A stretch of 64,000 nucleotides of DNA from Lepidodermella squamata (lineage: Eukaryota > Gastrotricha): positions 2,294,001-2,358,000 of the forward strand of contig JBLDXI010000033.1 in the NCBI GenBank assembly GCA_047495785.1, given 5' to 3'. Shown here piece after piece: positions 57,854-64,000 of the stretch; positions within the stretch are counted from its first letter, which is position 1; every line of letters begins with the position of its first letter. The notes under the pieces are model-generated. The model did not search any database. It had not been told where the DNA came from and saw only the letters and a program-made list of their open reading frames with translations. The position numbers were made by a program, and so were the translations under genes.

Positions 57854-57935
57854 AGCTTTGATAAACTGGTGAATAAAATTCAATGGCTGCCAACCTTTTA
57901 GCTAGACACAGCAGCGGACTGGAACGTGCTTTGAA

Positions 57936-58809
57936 CTGTCGCATAAAAAACGAGTATAAAAAGATTCGACTTGATCTGAAGATAGAAAAGCCATACTGAA
58001 GAAAGTAAGTCCTTAGGAGAGCAAGCGACGCGACCAAGAACCAGGAACCACGTGCTGACAGCAACCCTAGTAATACCAAAATTTCGGACAAAAAACTGTC
58101 CGGAAACTGAGTGAAAACTAAGCGAATACTGGCCGTTTTTTAGTGGGAAACTAACAGAACACTATCAGATCATCTGTTAGTAAACAATCAGTAAACTGTC
58201 TGAAAAAACAACGAAATCTGTCCGAAAACTGACAGATTAAAAAAATTCGGGACAAAAAAAATAATTAATGCGCCACGCCAGCAGCTGTTGCAAACAATGC
58301 AAAAGCTGCGTGGAAGTGGCGCATGATGATTCAATTTATCGTTTCATTTTTTTATGGTAAAATCTAAAAAAAAAACCGCAAGAATTAGTATAATTGTACA
58401 TTCATATAAAAATAGTAAAAATGAAAGCAAAACAGATGAGAACGTCGGATGGCCATTCGAAAGGGACATTTCAACGAAAGACAGCTAGTTAACAAATGTC
58501 ATTTTTTACAAAATAGATGTTTTCTTTTTAAAATAATATTGATACATATAAATTGAGCGAGCAAAGGTATTTGTGAAGTTAATGCATCACTATTAATAAA
58601 AAATCCTAGCATTATTAGCCGAGTTTTCATCACGAGCATCACTTGAACATGATTTGGTAGATGAATGATATACAAGAAAGGCTTAGATGGCATGACTTTT
58701 CCGCTTATTATCACCGGTAAAAAAAGGTTATGAGAGAAGGCTAAAAGAAAAAGAAGAAGAACAAAGATGTACAAATGGCCACTAGTTAGTTCATGCTCAG
58801 GCTCGAGTT
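57936..58809. other. non-coding, about 0.87 kb, with AAACTGTC-type simple repeats
   Basis: Between the host-like gene and the 3' end of the repeat-protein gene. 58080-58260 is built from diverged copies of a motif near AAACTGTCNGAAAA. A near-perfect hairpin follows at 58268-58324. Confidence 0.5.
58268..58324. other. 57-nt near-perfect hairpin (pre-miRNA-like or palindromic element)
   Basis: ATGCGCCAC pairs with GTGGCGCAT (9 bp), then CCA/TGG, GCAGCT/AGCTGC and TTGCA/TGCAA, with a 5-nt loop AACAA. About 23 base pairs are broken only by a small internal loop, a one-base bulge and one mismatch. Confidence 0.85.
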
Positions 58810-60425
58810 TCATTCACTTTCGAGCTGTTCGCCCTGCAGCTGTTCGCCCTGCGGCTGTTCGCCCTGCGGCTGCTCGCCCTGCGGTTGGCCCTGTGGCGCT
58901 GGATCTTGCTGCTGTTGCATCACATTCTTCAACTGATTTAAGGCGTTCACAGTATCGTCGTCAAGCGGCGGCATCAGCGGTAGCTTGGCAACAATTGCCG
59001 CCATCTCCGGATCGTCTAATGCGGGACGAAACTCCATAAAATCCGGGACATTATACTCAGTATAATAGGCGTGTTGATAAGGGAATGGCGCCGGGCCGTG
59101 GAGTCTGGCATCATCAGGATTTGAGCGGCGAATCTTTCGTCGAATATCGTCGCCGTGGTCCGCTAAGACTTTGCGCAGCCTTTTCCACAAATCAGTCATC
59201 TGACCAGAGGTCAGATGACGAAACAACAACATTAAGAAAACTGAAAAGACAGAGATATACTAACTACTGACTGAATGTTGTGCTAACTTACGTTTCACGC
59301 CGTTGACGAGAGTTTGATCGGCGACTATTTTTGAAGCCGCTCGCCACCTTTTTGGCTCAACTAGATAAAGCGCGAGATAATCATCCTGTTGAACAAAAGC
59401 ATTTCTGTTTTCAGTGATCATAAACAGGTAACAGATACACTAACAGGTAAGAATATATCTGCAACAAATTTTCCCACCTCAATGGGGTCATTTGATGTGC
59501 CAAATTTTGATTCTATACGAGCAGTCCAGTTTATGTTGTTTATGTACTTGAAAGAAAATCCAATTTTTAATCGATAATAGCATGAGATATATAAACATAC
59601 AACATGCGGCTTTTCTGCACAAATTACAAAAGGTTCCGATATCTCAGCTTCCTTGACGCCGTGCTTTTTCAAGTACATCAAAAACTGGAAAATTCACCAT
59701 GTAATGAGTAATAAGCTAACTAATTTCGGCCGAATTACTCACCTTTTTCTGATTGCCAAAACCCTGGTCAAGTTGGACTTTGATTTGCTACAGAAAAAAT
59801 ATAACGCATTTCCAATCTCATATTCCAAATCTAAATTCACCTTAAGTGTCACTTGACCAGACTCAGCACTAGACTGAGAAGAGGACGGGGCATCGGACTG
59901 AGAAGTGGACGGGGCATCGGACTGAGAAGTGGACGGGGCATCGAGCTGAGAAGTGGACTGGGCGCCGGACAGGGCACGAGACGTAGTGCCACGCTGAAAG
60001 CTTGCTTGAGAGCCGGATGGAGCGGCGGACTGAGCGGCGGACTGAGCGGCGGACTGAGCGGCGGACTGAGTAGTCTGTCGGACTGACTGTTGGCCGAAGC
60101 CCACAGCATTGCGCTGATTTGGTTTTTGCGAGTTTGGTTGGGACGTTGGTTGGGTTACGAAGCCAGAAGCGGCGGCCTGACTAACCGCTGCGGGCGGCTG
60201 TTCGGAATAACAGCTGTTTCCACCTCGGCCGGTCTGATTTGACGATCGCTGTGGGTTAGCACCCTGCATATTGAGATGGGCCGAAGGTTGCCCATACGCC
60301 GCCAAAATAGCTTGGGCATTGGCTCCTTGAGCTCTCGCTTTTGAGGTTAAAGCAACTATCAAATTCGGGCACGCGCTCCGAATAACCAGGTTGGGATTTT
60401 GTTGACGAACAGGATTATTACTCAT
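58810..60425 (-). CDS. uncharacterised protein with three coding tandem-repeat tracts, next to a transposase
   Basis: Six exons: 59841-60425, 59743-59787, 59601-59684, 59478-59546, 59292-59385, 58810-59240; 435 aa. The N-terminal ~60 residues are folded-looking (NLVIRSACPNLIVALTSKA). A low-complexity region has QSAA repeats (12-bp DNA unit) and PSTSQSDA repeats (24-bp unit). A central region of about 150 residues without homology follows (KFLMYLKKHGVKEAEISEP, WTARIESKFGTS, LYLVEPKRWRAASKIV, LLFRHLTSGQMTDLWKRL). The C-terminus is PQGEQ repeats (15-bp unit). The gene lies 64 bp downstream of the transposase stop on the same strand and could be its accessory ORF (TnpA-like); this is inference. 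Confidence 0.6.
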
Positions 60426-60489
60426 TTAAAAATCTATAAAATATCATGTGATAATTAACAAGGCAGTAAAAACTTTCGTAGTAAAAAAT

Positions 60490-63265
60490 TTAATAAAGGT
60501 CAGCCCCAATTCCCCAAGGAATGGCGTCGCATATATAGTTGTCATTGCAGGGGCGACGTTGGATAACAACTAGTTTTGATGAGATTTTTTCCAAATCAAT
60601 CAAACAATAACCGGCATTATCTCTCAAATTAGAAATAGTGTAGGAGCGGAAGATGTTCCTAGCGAAATCATCCGATAAAACGTTGCCGATGGCATTCGCA
60701 AGATGCGTCTTGGCTTCAGTTGCCAGCTCGGTAGAACCACACAGAGAGGAAAGTCGCTGCAAAATGACACCAGCATCAGGAAGACAGACATAGCGTCGAA
60801 TTAATGCCTTATCAACAACCATGGGAGTCGCTGCATTTCTCACGAAACCGAGAATTTCTCCACACGCTGAAGTACCGTCATCCAGTTTGAACTCAACGGC
60901 GAACGACCGAGGTAACCGTCGCTTTGTGCCGAATTTCAACCATAGCCCATCAAAACGCTGAGATTTGTAGTAGGCAGTAGTAAAAATAGTATAACCGCCA
61001 TTGACACAGACAGAGTTCAGGATAGCTTGCTGCTCCGAATCCGGGCGAGTCGCGTTGGAGAGCACAACAGTAAGGCGCTTGCTGTAGTCCCTGTCACCTT
61101 TCAACTGACGTCGATGAAGGGCCACCAACATACGATGTATCTGGTGTTGCGTTCCTACGTACACGTGCTTCAACCATCCAATCAACCCTTCGTGAGGAAA
61201 AGCCGAAAAGCTGTCGATTCGCCCGAAACGCTCGGCTTGAGCCGGTAAATGTCCCACTGTATGCAAATTGTAGGTCTCCGTTTTCACGCCACCGTACAGT
61301 ATTGGGAAGAAACGGCGATATTCGTTCAGAAGAGACCGAGATTGTTGTATCGCCTTGAGTTTTTTGTCAGCATCTTCCTCATCGAATTCGATCAACAGGC
61401 GAAAAGCAAGAGACAGGCAAACGGTGAGTAGAAAGTATGTATCTGGCATGAATCGCGCAAGGACGGGGACCCGGACGTAGCCAACCCAAAACTTCATATG
61501 TTTCCCTTTGAACTGGCTCGCCGCGGTCTCGCCAAATACTTTCAGCCTAACCGACTGCATCTGCCTGGGAACTTGTATTTCTCGAAGTATTCGGGCGATG
61601 TAATTACGAATTCGAATCGGTAAAATGTCGTCGTACTGAATAGAACTGCGCAACTCCTGCTTAGCTACGCCTTCACAGATGCAATGGAGGTGGTCGACCG
61701 GTGCATCTCGAGGAAGCAACATGCGGCGTTTACAGAGCACACAGGAGCCTTTCATACCATGCACTACGACTCCAGTTCTATCGATTTCAGGGCCGACTTT
61801 GTTTATTTCATCGGGTGGACGCAAATCAAACTCGGAATCCTCGACGAATCGATATCGACGGCTGCCAAAAAGATGATCTCCTTTGAGGAAGCAGAAAGGA
61901 CAGCCATACTCGGCGTGAAAGCTGCGTATATTGAGACAGTCGCATTTTGCAGGCGCATCGGCAATGAGCGAGAAGAGCCATACAGTAAAGTCTACCTCTG
62001 CCCCCTTTTTCGTAACCAGTCTCTTCTTGACCTCAAAATTTGCGACTGTGTTCGAGAGACAAAGATCGAGGAATTGTTGGTACTTGGGACTGGTAGGTCC
62101 CTGCCAAATCCCCAGGAGGAGCATATTCTCCGGCTTGTACCTGAAACATAATTAACACACTAATCACCGTTTTCTTCTTCTATGTTTTTAAATACCTTGC
62201 ATATTCAGGCAGATTCTTGATGGTTGCCAGCAAAGGCCACACGTTTGTTCCAGTTCCCGCTCGCTTTGACAAGGTAGTACCATCAAAATTTATTTGTAGC
62301 TGAAGATCGAGATTGTGAACATCAGTGAGAGGTACAACGCCAGCGTCGATGAAGTCACTCAATATTACCAATAGTTGCCAGGCTAACGAGGGCACGATGA
62401 TCTCCCCCATACTAGCCGTTGATAATGTTGTTCCACATTGCCCGCATTTCTTTGCAGCATCAACTTGCACAAAACATGACGGGCATAAACTTTGCAAAAT
62501 TTGAGGAAGAACCACGTCACCCATGCCAGTCAGCATTTTTCTGTAAGATTTCAACGAGGACGGAATCGAGGCCAGCTTCGCAGCATCACCTTTGGCAAGC
62601 TCCCGAAAGCCCTTCGTTACAAGATCCAAGCCTGCCTGCGCAAGGCCATGATCAATTTCAAGCGCACGAAGAACCGACATGGGCGAATAGCTGTTGATCT
62701 TCGGGTCTGGATTGGGCTGTTTTACTATTTCAGCATGAACAAAACGATCCGCCGTGTCAGTGATGTTTGTTTTCGCGCCGGCTGGAACTGAAGTTCGTGG
62801 GGCTTCGTCGGCCTCATCGGCCTCGTCCATTTCGAAATCAGACTGGTTTACCTCCCAATCACTTGGGAATGAGTCGCAAGATGACTGTGAAAGCACTTCG
62901 TACTCATCGTCCATCCCTGATTGACCAGGCAGGTCGATTTCATCTGATTCTTCCTCACTGATGGGCCATTGTTCACCATGCGCCGTATAGGATGCTTCAG
63001 CAAACTCAGGAGCAGGCTCATACGACTCGGATGAGGTAGACGGCCTATCAGCAATTACCGAATGCGTGGTTTGAACGTTTGTTGGCCTCTCACCACATTC
63101 CAACGACCTAATTAACGTAGCTGAAGCTATTCTTCGTTGAGTAGCCGACAACCCAACGTCCGATTCGGATTCTTCTTCTTCTTCTTCTTCTTCTTCTTCT
63201 TCTTCAGCTCCGCCGAGCTGTTGGAGTAACAAATCGATCTCTTTTCGAGCCTCTTTCGGCGGCAT
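60490..63265 (-). mobile_element. EnSpm/CACTA-type transposase gene
   Basis: Two exons, 62196-63265 and 60490-62140, phase 2 across a 55-nt intron; 906 aa and no internal stop. An N-terminal acidic region with a Glu run (from a TTC/GAA repeat at about 63168-63202) is followed by a zinc-finger-like C-x2-C...C-x2-C (CPSCFVQ, CGQCG). The transposase core has INFDGTTL (first Asp), GIWQGPTSPKY, IADAPAKC (second Asp), the AEYGCPFCFLKG finger, CVLCKRR and VDHLHCICEGVAKQEL, as in invertebrate tnp2-like transposases. The ATG used is at 63265. CACTA terminal repeats were not found, so it may be an active element, a relic or a domesticated gene. Confidence 0.75.
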
Positions 63266-63373
63266 AAGCAAACGCACAGGGTACAGTTGAACAATGAAAA
63301 GTAATTTCCTAAAACATATTAAGTAATCAATAAGACAAATGGTTCAATGTATCGTTCGTGGCAAGAAATCATA

Positions 63374-63791
63374 TCAATCCTTTATATGTCCCTTTGCGGA
63401 TTTTTTGGATTTTTCCTTAGGTTTCTTAGGTTTTGGCGGGAATGCTAGCGGATGTCGCTTAGTTTCATGCTTCTCAAGCTCATACTTGGACTTGAAACTC
63501 ATATCGCATACAGGGCACACAAAACTACTATTATGTTCTTTTCGCTCATGTGCCTGCACCGTCAACCATTCGTCGGAGTAAAAATCGCATGACTGACATG
63601 AGAAACAGTCTGCGGGTATCAACCGCCCCTTAGCCGGAACTTTGCTAGAATAAACGTAAGACTACTCTCAATCTTATAGACATTTGAAAATAGTTTGCTA
63701 ACCGTTTTTTAATGGGTGGCTGAGGAGCCTCGGAGCTTGAACTGCTTGAGGTCACATCTTCAGCGTCAGAGTCAGACGACTTTGAGCTCAT
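63374..63791 (-). CDS. small C2H2 zinc-finger protein
   Basis: Two exons, 63703-63791 and 63374-63644, phase 2 across a 58-nt intron; 119 aa. A Ser/Asp-rich N-terminus and a basic patch (PPIKKRKVPAKGR, nuclear-signal-like) precede two C2H2 fingers (CQSCDFYSDEW...H...H and CPVCDMSFKSKYELEKH), then a Pro/Lys-rich tail. It starts upstream of and ends 108 bp before the transposase on the same strand, so it could belong to the same mobile element or be an independent gene. Confidence 0.7.
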
Positions 63792-64000
63792 GAAGATTTT
63801 AACAAAATAGATGGTAAATGAGACGCGCCTTTGAAAAAGCTGCACTTAAAGGCATAAAGCATGCAATATGGGTAGATGAACATATGGACATAGGTACAGA
63901 GCAATCATAAACACTAGGCGTGAACGATCATAATAACTAGAAACTAATTTTTTCAACTTAAAACATGAAGCAACCTGCATGTAATCAACTAAGTTAGCAG

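Larger units (their letters stand above)
56745..57935 (-). ncRNA. candidate non-coding host gene with a repeated intronic element (snoRNA-host-like)
   Basis: On the minus strand, short exons are bounded by good splice signals: 57895-57935 (CTAAAAG/GTTGGC), 57489-57540 (ATAAAAG/GTATAA), 57277-57320 (ATAAAAG/GTTAGT) and a last exon starting at 56794 (TTTGCAG/). No long reading frame crosses them. Each of the three introns holds one copy of the same ~42-nt element about 40 nt after its 5' splice site. This is the layout of GAS5/UHG-type snoRNA host genes. The 5' and 3' ends are not defined. Confidence 0.45.

Noticed and set aside
57840-58091. 83-codon minus-strand frame with hydrophobic stretches
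   Set aside because: It runs through a predicted exon, intron and repeated element of the non-coding host-like gene.
58499-58813. 104-codon hydrophobic minus-strand frame
   Set aside because: It overlaps the 3' end of the repeat-protein gene and is AT-rich; probably 3' UTR.
58100-63930. CACTA-like ends (CACTAG near 58783 and 63915) as transposon termini
   Set aside because: No matching inverted partner TAGTG end or target duplication could be paired.

Overview
The window is nuclear DNA from a compact-genome animal. Genes are dense and sit on both strands, and introns are mostly 40-70 nt. Almost every gene below was rebuilt by joining exons whose splice phases agree, so the exon coordinates are predictions from the sequence. 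A CFAP144/FAM183 homologue (22.4 kb) implies motile axonemes, which together with an HINFP-type factor argues against a nematode. A small-genome invertebrate such as a tardigrade is possible, but no taxon is claimed.

Layout. 0-2.5 kb: 3' part of a single-pass membrane protein with Ig-like segments. 2.9-10.2 kb: three SAM-methyltransferase paralogues (O-methyltransferase fold) surrounding one large minus-strand gene that joins a signal peptide, EGF-like, LamG-like and further extracellular sequence to a Cys-loop ligand-gated ion channel. 11.3-18.2 kb: minus-strand run of two CHY/RING ubiquitin ligases, SMIM7 and a UFD2/UBE4 U-box ligase, followed by an ankyrin/SOCS-box-like protein (18.3-19.5 kb). 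19.7-26.7 kb: HINFP-like zinc-finger factor, divergent from CFAP144, then a leucine-rich-repeat/death-domain protein and RPL37. 28.8-35.5 kb: EXT1-type exostosin, DDX24 helicase and a papain-family protease of the 26/29-kDa type. 36.4-42.2 kb: three RidA genes interleaved with two small orphan membrane or secreted proteins. 42.4-48.9 kb: RAD17, ERI1-type exonuclease and CHK1, with a MITE in the ERI1/CHK1 gap. 49.2-52.0 kb: NOL10. 52.0-53.0 kb: a neuropeptide-like precursor. 53.2-56.6 kb: nardilysin-like metalloprotease. 56.7-58.0 kb: a probable non-coding host gene with a repeated intronic element. 58.8-63.8 kb: an uncharacterised repeat-bearing protein, an EnSpm/CACTA-type transposase and a C2H2 protein.

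Most genes are housekeeping: ribosome biogenesis (NOL10, DDX24, RPL37), the ATR checkpoint (RAD17, CHK1) and ubiquitin ligation (UBE4, two CHY-RING). The unusual parts are the EGF-LamG-channel fusion, the exon-repeat peptide precursor, the intronic small-RNA-like triplet, the methyltransferases lacking the usual catalytic His, four apparent GC-AG introns and the transposon neighbourhood at the right end.
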